DNA of 64,000 nt from Sterolibacterium sp964437515. GTDB taxonomy: Bacteria > Pseudomonadota > Gammaproteobacteria > Burkholderiales > Rhodocyclaceae. The translations under genes were made by a program, and so were the position numbers. The stretch covers positions 88,329 to 152,328 of the forward strand of contig CAYTHB010000001.1 of NCBI GenBank assembly GCA_964437515.1, written 5' to 3'. Under the pieces are notes generated by a model, which was not told the DNA's origin, ran no database searches, and saw only the letters and a list, made by a program, of their open reading frames with translations. This document shows, one piece after another, positions 37,274-46,450 of this stretch (positions are counted from its first letter, which is position 1; every line of letters starts with the position of its first letter).

Positions 37274-38199
37274 GGCTCTCTCTTTTCCGCAATCCGCATC
37301 ACCGCACTACGCGCACGCGGATTGGCGGCCACTTCATCCACAGATGCATATTGAGGCTTGCCCACGAGGCGCAACACGGGCTGCGGCAAATCCGCCGCAC
37401 GCACCGGCAAACGCGCAGGCAAACGCGGGGGCTGTGCGTTCTCACGCATGAAACGTTTGACGATGCGATCTTCCAAAGAATGAAAGCTGATGACCACCAA
37501 ACGTCCACCCGCAGCTAACCGTGCAACACATTGCGGCAAGGTTAGCGACAACTCCTCAAGTTCCTGATTGATGTGTATCCGTAATGCTTGAAAGCTCCGT
37601 GTCGCCGGATGCTGGCCCGGCTCACGCGTGCGGACGGCTTTTTCCACGAGCGCGGCAAACTGTCCAGTGGTTGCAATACGGCACTCGACCCGAGCAGCAA
37701 CAACCGCCTTTGCAATCGCATGAGCAAACCGTTCTTCCCCATAGTCCCTAACCACCCTTTCTATTTCTTGTTGAGAAGCCTGCTGTAACCATTCCGCCGC
37801 CGTCATGCCGCGACTCGTATCCATCCGCATGTCGAGCGGCGCATCGAAACGAAAACTAAATCCCCGTGCTGCCTCATCCAACTGGGGCGACGACACACCG
37901 ATATCCATCAGCACACCATCCACCGCCCCCACCTGCAATTCATCCAATACCGTGCCAATTTCACTGAATGCCGCATGACACAACACAAAACGATCGTCAT
38001 TGATTGCGCGTCCCGCAGCAATGGCTGCCGGATCACGATCCAGAGCAATCAAACGCCCCTGCGCACCGAGGCGCACGAGAATCTCGCGGCTATGCCCACC
38101 GCGACCAAAAGTAGCATCCACATAAATTCCGTCAGGCTTGATTGCCAATGCCGACACGGCTTCCGTCAGTAAGACGCTGACGTGATCGTCAGCACTCAC
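37261..38199 (-). CDS. rsmH: 16S rRNA m4C1402 methyltransferase
   Basis: A 312-residue SAM-dependent enzyme (formerly MraW) that methylates N4 of C1402 in the ribosomal P site. It begins HVSVLLTEAVSAL, has the SAM motif YVDATFGRGGHSREIL and the DGVLMDIGVSSPQLD, RGFSFRFDAPLDMRMD and VISFHSLEDRIVK signatures. It overlaps the mraZ stop by 4 bases. Confidence 0.97.
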   Translation of the reverse strand: MSADDHVSVLLTEAVSALAIKPDGIYVDATFGRGGHSREILVRLGAQGRLIALDRDPAAIAAGRAINDDRFVLCHAAFSEIGTVLDELQVGAVDGVLMDIGVSSPQLDEAARGFSFRFDAPLDMRMDTSRGMTAAEWLQQASQQEIERVVRDYGEERFAHAIAKAVVAARVECRIATTGQFAALVEKAVRTREPGQHPATRSFQALRIHINQELEELSLTLPQCVARLAAGGRLVVISFHSLEDRIVKRFMRENAQPPRLPARLPVRAADLPQPVLRLVGKPQYASVDEVAANPRARSAVMRIAEKREPCCA

Positions 38200-38645
38200 A
38201 AGGACAAATCCTCAAAGCCCGGCGGTGGCTCGCTTCCCGTCAGGGCATCAAAAGCTGCCAACTGCTGCTTTTGCCAGTTCGCGTCATTCCAGATTTCGAA
38301 GTGACTGCCCATGCCCACCAGCCAGACCTGTTTTTCCAAAGCGGCAAAGTCACGCAACTCGGGGGCAATCAACAAACGCCCTGAGCCATCCATCGTCTCA
38401 TCACGTGCATTCCCGACCAAAACCCGTTTGACCGCCGCCGCACGCGTATCAAAGCTGGACGCGGCAAGCACCTTGGCACGGATCGGCTCCCAAGCCGGAG
38501 CAGGATACAAAAGCAAACAATGATGAGGATGCGCCGTCAACACCAGACGCCCATCCCCCAACGCTTGAAGGGCGTCACGATGCCGCGCCGGAACAGCCAT
38601 GCGTCCCTTGGCATCCAAACTCAATGCAGCCGCCCCTTGAAACAT
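38196..38645 (-). CDS. mraZ: Transcriptional regulator MraZ
   Basis: A 149-residue AbrB-like double-SpoVT protein that represses the dcw operon by binding repeats at its own promoter (family knowledge). The two half-motifs DAKGRMAVPARHRDAL and DGSGRLLIAPELRDFA are clear. ATG 38645 is preferred: it gives the family's normal length and has a G-rich ribosome binding site. A GTG at 38699 would start inside the operator repeats. Confidence 0.96.
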   Translation of the reverse strand: MFQGAAALSLDAKGRMAVPARHRDALQALGDGRLVLTAHPHHCLLLYPAPAWEPIRAKVLAASSFDTRAAAVKRVLVGNARDETMDGSGRLLIAPELRDFAALEKQVWLVGMGSHFEIWNDANWQKQQLAAFDALTGSEPPPGFEDLSL

Positions 38646-38683
38646 TCGCCCCTGCCCCCTCAACAGCTTTATCGCTTCAAATT

Positions 38684-38709
38684 TCCCACTTTCACCCACC
38701 TTTTCCCAC
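38684..38709 (-). promoter_or_regulatory. MraZ operator: three GTGGG repeats
   Basis: On the minus strand GTGGGA, GTGGGT and GTGGGA occur at 38709-38704, 38699-38694 and 38689-38684, with an exact 10-bp period. This is the known layout of MraZ-binding repeats, one helical turn apart. The distal repeat touches the -10 hexamer, which fits autorepression. Confidence 0.88.
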
Positions 38710-38736
38710 TTTAGTGAAGATTTTTTAGGCAGTCAA
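38708..38736 (-). promoter_or_regulatory. Sigma-70 type promoter of the dcw operon
   Basis: On the minus strand TTGACT (38736-38731) and TAAAGT (38713-38708) are separated by 17 bases. This near-consensus -35/-10 pair lies 63 bases upstream of the mraZ ATG. The MraZ repeats begin at the -10, so the promoter and operator overlap. Confidence 0.75.
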
Positions 38737-38877
38737 GCAAAAATTTTGGGATTTTCTTTCAGCGACAATCACTTAGGCGCAACATCACAAGAATTACGAT
38801 GCGAAAAATCACGAAAAAACAATGAGGTTGGGCAAGGATTCAAAAGTGAAACATTAGGATTCCCCGTCGGGTAAAAC

Positions 38878-38909
38878 AAAAACAGACCCCGTTTCCGGTG
38901 TCTGTTTTT
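38878..38909 (-). terminator. Rho-independent terminator downstream of rnpB
   Basis: On the minus strand ACAGACACC pairs with GGGGTCTGT around a GAAAC-type loop, followed by a run of T. The arms are flanked by A and T runs on both sides, so it could work in either direction. It lies 16 bases after the rnpB 3' end and separates it from the dcw promoter. Confidence 0.8.
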
Positions 38910-38924
38910 GCGATAGGAATCAAA

Positions 38925-39298
38925 GCGGAAGTTCGCCGATAAGCCGGGTTCTGTCGTGGGCAGTCATTCCTCTGGGCGCGCCGTTACCGACACGCTCTAG
39001 CAGCCTACCCGGAAGCGACGCGAGCAACGTCATGGCTTCCCTATTTGGCCTTGCCCCGGATGGGGTTTGCCGTGCCGTCCGCATTACTGCGTCCGCGGTG
39101 AGCTCTTACCTCACCATTTCACCCTTGCCGTCTCTTGCGAGCTTAGGCGGTATCTTTCTGTTGCACTTTCCGTCGCCTTGGGTCGCCACTTGCGCGGCAA
39201 CTTATAGCGCCCGGCCGTTAGCCGGCATCCTGCTCTACGGGGCCCGGACTTTCCTCCATGAGCATAACGCTCACAGCGACTGCCTAGCGAACTTCCAA
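38925..39298 (-). ncRNA. rnpB: RNase P RNA (class A)
   Basis: About 374 nt on the minus strand. Universal landmarks in order are GAGGAAAGTCCGGGC near the 5' end, AGTGCAACAGAAAGATA, GGGTGAAATGGTGAGGTAAG, GGCAAACCCCATCCGG, GCAAGGCCAAATAGG, and finally AATGACTGCCCACGACAG with AACCCGGCTTATCGG. The terminal P1 helix is visible as GGAAGTTCGC at the 5' end pairing with GCGAACTTCC at the 3' end. It processes tRNA 5' ends together with RnpA. End positions are estimated from P1. Confidence 0.96.
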
Positions 39299-39325
39299 TG
39301 CAAGTTTAGCAGTTCATCAAGGGTT

Positions 39326-41626
39326 CTACCATTTGTAGCCCAGTGAAATACCGATCATGCGCGGCTCTGTCCAGCCTGCGATCCGATAAAGCCCGGCCAC
39401 ATCAATGTGTGTGGTTTCCTTGCGGATGTTGCCCAGATTGCGCACCCACAGCGAAGCCTCACCCTTACCCGAACCACCCAGTGGAATCCCTGCAAGCAGC
39501 AGGCGTGCATTAACTATCTGCAAGGCGGGCATGGTGGATTCTGCGACCGAATTCCCCACCGCCACATTTGTCCCAATATTCGTGCGCTGGCCGTGATAAT
39601 TGAGGTAGGACGAGGTCAGCGTGTAATCCACGATGCCGCGCAACACACCCCAATCAGTACGCATCAAACGTCCATCCAGATTCAATGAAAGCTGATGACG
39701 TGGCGCATAGGACACGACCGTGTTATCCGCCACATTGACCAAGACACCCGAGGGGTTATAGGTGTTGTACTCCTTGAACTTCACATGCAGATAACCATAA
39801 CTGGCTTGCATGCGCCAGCCTTCAGCCAACTGATAAACACCTTCAACTTCGAGCCCTTCGCTTTTCAGCTTTCCTGCATTGACGATGACCGGCGAAATAC
39901 CGCCCGGAGGTAATTGCCCCACATGGTAATCCTGTACATCGGTCGAAAAGACCGTCGCATTCAATTGCGCCTTGCTCTCGTTGAAAGCCGTCTTGACCCC
40001 TAGCTCAAACGAGGTCGAATTTTCCTGATTGAACGGACGCAATGCTTGCGCCACGGTTTCTGCTTCCAGCGGAAACCCACCACTCTTGAAGCCTTTGGCA
40101 TACCGGCCAAAAACGGTGATGCCTTCTTTCAGCTTGTAAGTCAGTGCCGCCACGGGTGTTGTAGCTGAAAAACTAGCAGCTGCACCCTGCGGTGCGACAC
40201 GCTGCGTGGTGGTCGGATTGCCTAATGATCCCTCGGTACTCCACAAGAAACCCCGACGTTCCTCCCAGCTACGTCGAACGCCCAATGTGCCGGTCAAATC
40301 ACGCGTGAGCTTGTAATCCAGTTGCCCATAAACGGCTTTGGCATACGTCTGTGTTCGATAGTACAACCACCGTTCTTTGGCGGGGGCAAAACCAAAAGTA
40401 AAGTATTGCCCCATCTGATCGGTCAGCGTCCCACCGTCATCCCGAAAAACGTATAGCCCCGCCACATAACTCAGCCGCTCGCCGCTGCCTATCCATTGCA
40501 GTTCATGTGACGTCGTATCGTAATAAGTGTTCTTACCTGCTGCAAAAACATCGATGGGCGAACCATCCAGATCCAGCATGTCCTGATAATGCATCTTGCG
40601 CTTTGCACCGATATATTTCAGCGTATTGGCCGGATTCAGCACATAACTGGCGATCAGTGACTGTCCATTGACACCCAGCTTCGTATATAAGTCACGCCCC
40701 GGTGTGCTGGCAATGGAAGAGGGATAAGCACTCTGCGCATAAGGTGCCATTGCCGGACGCAGAATACGACCAAAAACAGGATTCAAACCGCCCACAAATG
40801 AAGCGGGATACAAGCTGGCATAACCTGACGGACTGAGCAGACTCAATGCCGTGGGCGTTTCGTTGATCTGCGTGTGGTCATAGGCATAATCCACCTTGAA
40901 AGCGGGACTCAAATCGAGTCCTACTGCCATGCGTTGCCCTTGCCGATTACGATCATTCCATTTGAAACCACGGGTCGGGTTATCCACTGTGCCATCACGC
41001 TGCTCGTCACGTAACGAAAAGCCCAGGCGGAAAATACCCATCTTTGGCAAATCCATTGCAACACGCATGAGCTGATGACCCTTACTTCCCATCTCGACAC
41101 CCACGTTGCCACTCCATTCACCCGAGGGTTTGCGTGTGATGAAGTTGATGGCACCCCCTTCCGTATTCTTGCCAAAGAGCGTTCCTTGCGGCCCTCGTAG
41201 CACTTCGACACGTTCGAGATCCAGCAGATCCAGCAAGGCTCCTTGCGTCTTGCCGATGTACACGCCGTCCAGATACAAACCGACCGAATTGTCTGCCCAG
41301 ATACCCGGCTGACCGCCACCGACCCCGCGTATCGACAAGGCAGGAATCAATCCTGATCCAGGCTGAGCGGCTTTGATCGTGACATTCGGCGCCAGTGCAT
41401 TCAGATTGCCCACATTCAGAATACCCCGGTTTTCAAGCTGCGTACCCGAAAGAGCGGTGATGGAAATGGGAACATCCTGCAAGCGTTCGGTGCGCCTCTG
41501 GGCGGTTACCACGACTTCCTCAAGGGTTTCCTCGGAAGCCCACACTGTCGCGGAATGAATCACGCAGCTAATTACTCCCATCGACGAGAGCAGCATTCGA
41601 AATGAAAACCGGCGTTCTGCTTTCAT
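39326..41626 (-). CDS. TonB-dependent outer-membrane receptor
   Basis: A 766-residue receptor with a signal peptide (about 1-30, ending near TVWAS). A TonB-box-like stretch (EEVVVTAQRR, 36-45) is followed by the plug domain containing VEVLRGPQGTLFGKNTEGGAINF. A 22-strand barrel follows, ending in a terminal aromatic residue (GYKW). It belongs to the broad group of receptors common in sphingomonads and other degraders of hydrophobic compounds, not to a recognisable siderophore class. Substrate import for the nearby CoA-ester cluster is a possibility (inference). It stands alone on the minus strand just upstream of rnpB. Confidence 0.92.
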   Translation of the reverse strand: MKAERRFSFRMLLSSMGVISCVIHSATVWASEETLEEVVVTAQRRTERLQDVPISITALSGTQLENRGILNVGNLNALAPNVTIKAAQPGSGLIPALSIRGVGGGQPGIWADNSVGLYLDGVYIGKTQGALLDLLDLERVEVLRGPQGTLFGKNTEGGAINFITRKPSGEWSGNVGVEMGSKGHQLMRVAMDLPKMGIFRLGFSLRDEQRDGTVDNPTRGFKWNDRNRQGQRMAVGLDLSPAFKVDYAYDHTQINETPTALSLLSPSGYASLYPASFVGGLNPVFGRILRPAMAPYAQSAYPSSIASTPGRDLYTKLGVNGQSLIASYVLNPANTLKYIGAKRKMHYQDMLDLDGSPIDVFAAGKNTYYDTTSHELQWIGSGERLSYVAGLYVFRDDGGTLTDQMGQYFTFGFAPAKERWLYYRTQTYAKAVYGQLDYKLTRDLTGTLGVRRSWEERRGFLWSTEGSLGNPTTTQRVAPQGAAASFSATTPVAALTYKLKEGITVFGRYAKGFKSGGFPLEAETVAQALRPFNQENSTSFELGVKTAFNESKAQLNATVFSTDVQDYHVGQLPPGGISPVIVNAGKLKSEGLEVEGVYQLAEGWRMQASYGYLHVKFKEYNTYNPSGVLVNVADNTVVSYAPRHQLSLNLDGRLMRTDWGVLRGIVDYTLTSSYLNYHGQRTNIGTNVAVGNSVAESTMPALQIVNARLLLAGIPLGGSGKGEASLWVRNLGNIRKETTHIDVAGLYRIAGWTEPRMIGISLGYKW

Positions 41627-41704
41627 ACAGTACCTCCCGAATTTTATTTCACGACTGAACGACGACCTTTTTCTATCGTTCTATCGCTCTATCGTTCTCC
41701 GCGA

Positions 41705-43198
41705 TCACGACAACAGACGGGGTTCCTGCACGACACCGACCCCATGCAGATGCAGAATTTCCTGTAGCTGACTCCGCCACTTCTTGACGGATGCCTCGAC
41801 AGAACTGTCAAACGGTGGCTGAGGGCGTATTTCATCATAGTCGCCATACAGCAAACCAACAGGTTGACCGTCGGCCACGAGTGGCAACAACAACATGGAG
41901 CCCGCCCCGACCAAGCCACCAAACCATTTGGGGATGAATTTTGAAAAATGGGGCGCACTTGTGTCATCCACATACAGGTCGGTTTTCATGCTGAACACGA
42001 TACGAAAGATATCGGCACGAATACCTTGGCATCGAAACCGCAAGGCAATGGAACCCGCATTGCGCCCGACCCCCGCCACGGCCACCAGTCCGGACGAGCC
42101 ATCTGGAAGACACAAAAAGCTGCGATCAAAACCATATTTATCGTGAAACTGACGCAACACCTGCTGAAACACATCAATCGGCCTGCGCCCATTCTCCAGG
42201 TATTTGCTTTCCTGATCCAGGCTGTCCTGTGCGGATAGCAAATCATGCACACGCTCTGTGGACTTGCGCAAGACAGCACGTGCACGCGTCACATCCATTG
42301 CGATTCCGTTTTCCTTCAACGTATGTGACGTTTCCTTCAGGGCCGTCTGGATCCATTCTCGCACCTCGAAATCCTTGAGACGCAAAACCAGCCTGAAATA
42401 TTCCGTTTCATGCATGACCTCTATCCGCTCACGGGATTCAGGCAAGCGAAACAGGATATCGGTAATACGGCGGGCATATAAAGCGCAGTATTGGTGCCAT
42501 TCCAGCGGCGTGACAACATTGCGTGGAGGCGGCCTATCCTTGCGTATACCAATACTTTTCTGCAACACATCCGGCAAACCCCAATGTGCCGCAACCGTTG
42601 CACCAATTTCTTCAAAATCATGCCCGAGCGTACGCACCACGGCTTCGTCGGAAGTCAGATTCAAATACGCCTGCAAAGGGTGGCTGCGCTCAATTTCGGG
42701 ATACAGGTAATACGTCACCACGATCCGCCCCAGATTCTGTAACAAACCACAGACCTGCGCTTCCTGCACGCTGTAATGGGGGCCATTGATCCGGGTGACC
42801 TCCGCGCAGAGCTGGCCACAAAACTGTGCGGCCACCAGTTCCCCTTCCAGCCGGGCTTTCTGGGCGGGCGTCGTTAGGGTATCCGTTGCAGGCAAGGAAT
42901 GAACCAACAACTTCATCGAATCCAATCCCATGATGAACAGTGCCTGGTCTATCGTGGAAACATTCCCCTTGCCATAAGCACTCTTGACACCACTGATATT
43001 GGATTGACGCAGCGCATATGCCGTCAACGAGGCATCATTCAAAATGGCATCCGCAAACTGGCGTGCACTGCCATTGTCCGAATCTAGCAAATCCTTGACA
43101 TGCTGTACGGCACCATGGAACCCGGAAAATCCCGGATGGTCGTCCATCAGTGCCAGCAGTCGTGGCAACAGGGGATCCGTATTGTCAGAAGCAGTCAT
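41705..43198 (-). CDS. HDOD domain protein with C-terminal GAF-like domain
   Basis: A 497-residue cytosolic protein. Residues about 25-235 form the HDOD domain (AILNDASLTAYALRQSN; VCGLLQNLGRIVVTYY; HDFEEIGATVAAHWGLP). This domain is related to HD-GYP/HD hydrolases but without the full HD pair. After a helical linker, residues about 340-480 look like a GAF fold with GAGSMLLLPLVADGQPVGLLYGD. Such HDOD proteins take part in signalling and, in some bacteria, motility or stress control; ligand and role are unknown here. ATG 43198 is preferred over a TTG two codons upstream. It is divergent from fbp. Confidence 0.85.
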   Translation of the reverse strand: MTASDNTDPLLPRLLALMDDHPGFSGFHGAVQHVKDLLDSDNGSARQFADAILNDASLTAYALRQSNISGVKSAYGKGNVSTIDQALFIMGLDSMKLLVHSLPATDTLTTPAQKARLEGELVAAQFCGQLCAEVTRINGPHYSVQEAQVCGLLQNLGRIVVTYYLYPEIERSHPLQAYLNLTSDEAVVRTLGHDFEEIGATVAAHWGLPDVLQKSIGIRKDRPPPRNVVTPLEWHQYCALYARRITDILFRLPESRERIEVMHETEYFRLVLRLKDFEVREWIQTALKETSHTLKENGIAMDVTRARAVLRKSTERVHDLLSAQDSLDQESKYLENGRRPIDVFQQVLRQFHDKYGFDRSFLCLPDGSSGLVAVAGVGRNAGSIALRFRCQGIRADIFRIVFSMKTDLYVDDTSAPHFSKFIPKWFGGLVGAGSMLLLPLVADGQPVGLLYGDYDEIRPQPPFDSSVEASVKKWRSQLQEILHLHGVGVVQEPRLLS

Positions 43199-43356
43199 GT
43201 ACAACCATCACGTTTGATTTCATAAAAACCCTTGCCTTGTGTCGCCATGACGCGCCACGACAAACACATAAGGCAAAAGGATCCGTCACATCCTGTCAAA
43301 GCCTGCCCCATCAAAACAAGGAAAGGCGATCCAAATGATTTCGCATACCCGCATAC

Positions 43357-43393
43357 TTTACCGTGAAAATCGCCGTGCGACTTTCACGGTAAA
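43357..43393. promoter_or_regulatory. Perfect 12-bp inverted repeat upstream of fbp
   Basis: TTTACCGTGAAA (43357-43368) and TTTCACGGTAAA (43382-43393) are exact reverse complements separated by 13 bases. The repeat ends 42 bases before the fbp ATG, in the gap between the divergent HDOD and fbp genes. No gene runs into it from either side, so an operator is more likely than a terminator. A LysR-type regulator such as CbbR, which controls Calvin-cycle genes, is one candidate. Confidence 0.7.
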
Positions 43394-43435
43394 ATAACCG
43401 GATAGACAGAAAGGATACCGCAAGGATACAACATT

Positions 43436-44536
43436 ATGCCTAACCGACATAAAACATTGACGCGCTACATTATCGAGCAAGATCACCTGCACCCGGGTGT
43501 TTCTGGTGATTTTTCCGGTCTACTCAGCTCCATCACCACGGCCATCAAAATCATATCCAACCAAGTGCAACGCGGTGCGCTGATCGGCGCACTGGGCAAC
43601 GCCAGCGGCGATGGTGGAAGCATCAATATACAGGGCGAAGTCCAGAAAAAGCTGGACATTCTCAGCAATGACGTGATGCTGCGTGAAAACGAATGGTCAG
43701 GTCATATTGCCGGCATGGCTTCCGAGGAAATGGAAGACATTTATCCGATTCCGTCGCAATTCAAGCGCGGCAAGTATCTGCTGATATTCGACCCGCTCGA
43801 TGGCAGTTCCAATATCGACGTCAATGTCACCGTCGGCACCATTTTCTCCATCCTGCGCAGCAAGCACCCCAATGACTCGGTCACGCTACAGGATTTTCTG
43901 CAGCCTGGCACAGAGCAGGTTTGTGCCGGTTTTGCGCTGTATGGCCCAGCCACCATGCTGGTGCTCACCACAGGCAACGGGGTGGATTGCTTTACTCTCG
44001 ACCGTGACGTGGGTGATTTCATCCTGACCCATCCTCAAATGCGTATACCCGAGGAAACAAAAGAGTTTTCCATCAACGCATCCAATGAGCGTTTCTGGGA
44101 ACCGCCCGTCAAGCGTTTCATCGGCGAATGCCTGGCAGGTAAAACCGGGCCACGCGGCAAAGACTACAACATGCGATGGGTCGCATCGCTGGTGGCTGAA
44201 GCCTTCCGCATCCTCACCCGTGGCGGCATTTTTCTCTATCCGCGCGACAACAAAGACCCCAACAAACCCAGCCGTCTGCGCCTGATGTACGAAGCCAATC
44301 CCATTTCCTTCATCATCGAGCAAGCCGGAGGGCTATCGATTACCGGTCGCGAGCGGGTCATGGAATTGCAGCCGGATTCCCTGCACCAACGTGCGCCTTT
44401 CATCTTTGGTTCCAAAACCGAAGTAGAGCGCATCCGACGCTACCATGAGGAATTCGACAAGAATGGTGACACCGGTAGCTTTGATTCGCCGCTGTTTTCC
44501 TCTCGCTCGCTGTTTCGTGGTGAAAACACGCAGTAA
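43436..44536 (+). CDS. fbp: Fructose-1,6-bisphosphatase class I
   Basis: A 366-residue enzyme that removes the 1-phosphate of fructose-1,6-bisphosphate in gluconeogenesis and the Calvin cycle. Metal-binding residues are seen in EMEDIYPIP and the diagnostic LLIFDPLDGSSNIDVN motif. The substrate-binding LMYEANPISFIIEQAGG lies near the end. Its length is normal for proteobacterial class I enzymes. The phosphoribulokinase gene 23 bases downstream suggests a Calvin-cycle (cbbF-like) role. AGGA sits upstream of the ATG. Confidence 0.97.
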   Translation: MPNRHKTLTRYIIEQDHLHPGVSGDFSGLLSSITTAIKIISNQVQRGALIGALGNASGDGGSINIQGEVQKKLDILSNDVMLRENEWSGHIAGMASEEMEDIYPIPSQFKRGKYLLIFDPLDGSSNIDVNVTVGTIFSILRSKHPNDSVTLQDFLQPGTEQVCAGFALYGPATMLVLTTGNGVDCFTLDRDVGDFILTHPQMRIPEETKEFSINASNERFWEPPVKRFIGECLAGKTGPRGKDYNMRWVASLVAEAFRILTRGGIFLYPRDNKDPNKPSRLRLMYEANPISFIIEQAGGLSITGRERVMELQPDSLHQRAPFIFGSKTEVERIRRYHEEFDKNGDTGSFDSPLFSSRSLFRGENTQ

Positions 44537-44559
44537 TCTGCTGTCACCTTCATATTCCC

Positions 44560-45432
44560 ATGTCCGCACGACACCCCATCATCGCCATTACCGGTTCATC
44601 CGGTGCAGGCACCAGCTCGGTCACGCGCACTTTTCAGACCATCTTCCGGCGTGAAAACGTGGCTGCTGCCTTCATCGAAGGGGACTCCTTCCATCGCTAT
44701 GACCGCCTCACGATGCAACAAACGATGGAAGCAGCAGCGCGTGCCGGAAACCAGCATTTCAGCCATTTCGGGCCGGAAGCCAATCTACTCGCCGAGCTTG
44801 AGCATTTGTTCAAAACCTATGGTCAGCAGGGAACGGGTCGCATTCGAAAATATCTGCACGACGACAAGGAGGCCGCCGCATGGAATCAACTTGCGGGCAC
44901 ATTCACCCCTTGGAATGATCTGCCCCCTGGCAGCGATCTGCTGTTCTACGAAGGGCTGCATGGCGCCGTAGTCACGGACACCGTGGATGTCGCACGTCAT
45001 GTCGATCTACTGGTGGGGGTCGTACCCATCATCAATCTGGAGTGGATACAAAAACTGCACCGCGACAAAGCGACCCGCGGATATTCAACCGAAGCCGTCG
45101 TCGACACCATCCTGCGACGTATGCCGGATTACGTTAATTACATCACTCCGCAGTTTGCACGCACTCACGTCAATTTCCAGCGTGTACCCACCGTTGACAC
45201 CTCCAATCCCTTTGTCGCTCGCGACATCCCCACCGCTGACGAAAGCTTCGTGGTAATCCGGTTTGCCGATCCTAAAGGCATCGATTTTCCGTACCTACTT
45301 TCAATGATTTCCAACTCATTCATGTCGCGCGCCAACAGCATCGTCGTCCCCGGTGGAAAGATGGAACTGGCCATGCAGCTGATATTCACCCCTATGGTGC
45401 TGCGTCTCATGGAAAACCGGAAACGGGCATAG
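44560..45432 (+). CDS. prk: Phosphoribulokinase
   Basis: A 290-residue bacterial type (octameric) PRK that makes ribulose-1,5-bisphosphate, the Rubisco substrate. It has the P-loop GSSGAGTSS (12-20) and EGDSFHRYDR in the substrate site. The LFYEGLHGAVVTD segment carries the Walker B-like acidic residue. Rubisco itself is not in the window. Probably co-transcribed with fbp, and the next gene follows after 31 bases. Confidence 0.96.
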   Translation: MSARHPIIAITGSSGAGTSSVTRTFQTIFRRENVAAAFIEGDSFHRYDRLTMQQTMEAAARAGNQHFSHFGPEANLLAELEHLFKTYGQQGTGRIRKYLHDDKEAAAWNQLAGTFTPWNDLPPGSDLLFYEGLHGAVVTDTVDVARHVDLLVGVVPIINLEWIQKLHRDKATRGYSTEAVVDTILRRMPDYVNYITPQFARTHVNFQRVPTVDTSNPFVARDIPTADESFVVIRFADPKGIDFPYLLSMISNSFMSRANSIVVPGGKMELAMQLIFTPMVLRLMENRKRA

Positions 45433-45463
45433 CTGCACACAGAACACGCACAGGATCTCACTC

Positions 45464-46318
45464 ATGCAAGGAAAAATCTGTCTCGTCACTGGCGCCTCAC
45501 GCGGAGTCGGCAAGGGTATCGCTCTGGCACTGGGCGCACAAGGCGCGACGGTTTATGTCACCGGTCGTAGCCTACATACCTCCACAGAAAACACGCTGGG
45601 TGGAACATTGAATGAAACCGCCGCAGAAATCACCCGACGAGGCGGGCATGGCATCGCCGTACAGTGTGATCACCACGATGACGCATCGATACAGCAATTA
45701 TTTGAGCAAGTGAAACACGAACAAGGTCGCCTCGACATCCTGGTCAATAATGCCATTGCCCTGCCCGCCGGACTCACGGAAGAAGTCCCTTTCTGGCAGA
45801 AGTCTCTTGATGAGCTCAGCCTGCTGGATGTCGGCCTACGCTCTGGCTATGTCGCATCTTGGCACGCGGCTCCGTTATTGCAGGAAAGCCGTGGCCTCAT
45901 TGCCTTTACTTCCTCTTTCGGCGGCACCTGTTACATGCACGGCCCTGCCTATGGTGCGGGCAAGGCGGGTACCGACAAAATGGCGCATGACATGGCGCAT
46001 GACTTCAAACCTTATGGCGTAACCGTCGTTTCACTGTGGCTCGGTTTGGTCAAGACCGAACGTACCGATCAAGTCTGTGGTGCCGAACCCGAAAAATACG
46101 GCGCAGCCTACAAAGTCGCTGAGTCACCGGAGTTTCCGGGGCGCGTCCTTGCCGCACTTTATCGCGACCCCGATCGACAAGCCCGCAGCGGCACGATTCA
46201 GGTCGTCGCCGAGCTCGCCAAGCACTATGGCGTCACGGATATCAATGACCGGCAGCCCCCTTCTTATCGTAAGGCACTGGGACAGCCCACGGAATTCTCA
46301 CCTGCGGTCGTCGCATGA
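45464..46318 (+). CDS. Short-chain dehydrogenase/reductase
   Basis: A 284-residue classical SDR. It has the NAD(P) motif TGASRGVGKGIA, the LVNNAIALPAG segment and the catalytic pair Tyr-x3-Lys in YGAGKAG. A Ser-rich FTSSFGG lies before it. It resembles the DHRS1-like group of SDRs. Substrate is unknown. In its setting it could act as the hydroxyacyl-CoA or alcohol dehydrogenase of the following catabolic genes, but it may equally belong to the prk transcript. Confidence 0.86.
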   Translation: MQGKICLVTGASRGVGKGIALALGAQGATVYVTGRSLHTSTENTLGGTLNETAAEITRRGGHGIAVQCDHHDDASIQQLFEQVKHEQGRLDILVNNAIALPAGLTEEVPFWQKSLDELSLLDVGLRSGYVASWHAAPLLQESRGLIAFTSSFGGTCYMHGPAYGAGKAGTDKMAHDMAHDFKPYGVTVVSLWLGLVKTERTDQVCGAEPEKYGAAYKVAESPEFPGRVLAALYRDPDRQARSGTIQVVAELAKHYGVTDINDRQPPSYRKALGQPTEFSPAVVA

Positions 46319-46450
46319 GTTTCCATACGCTCACACGCTGACCAGAATTGAATTGAAATCGTCCCCTTCAGAATAGGGCAACGGTAGGACACACCTAGCT
46401 TTTGGCTTATCTTGCTGGCTTCGTGGTTTTTCATCATTGAGGATTCCTTC

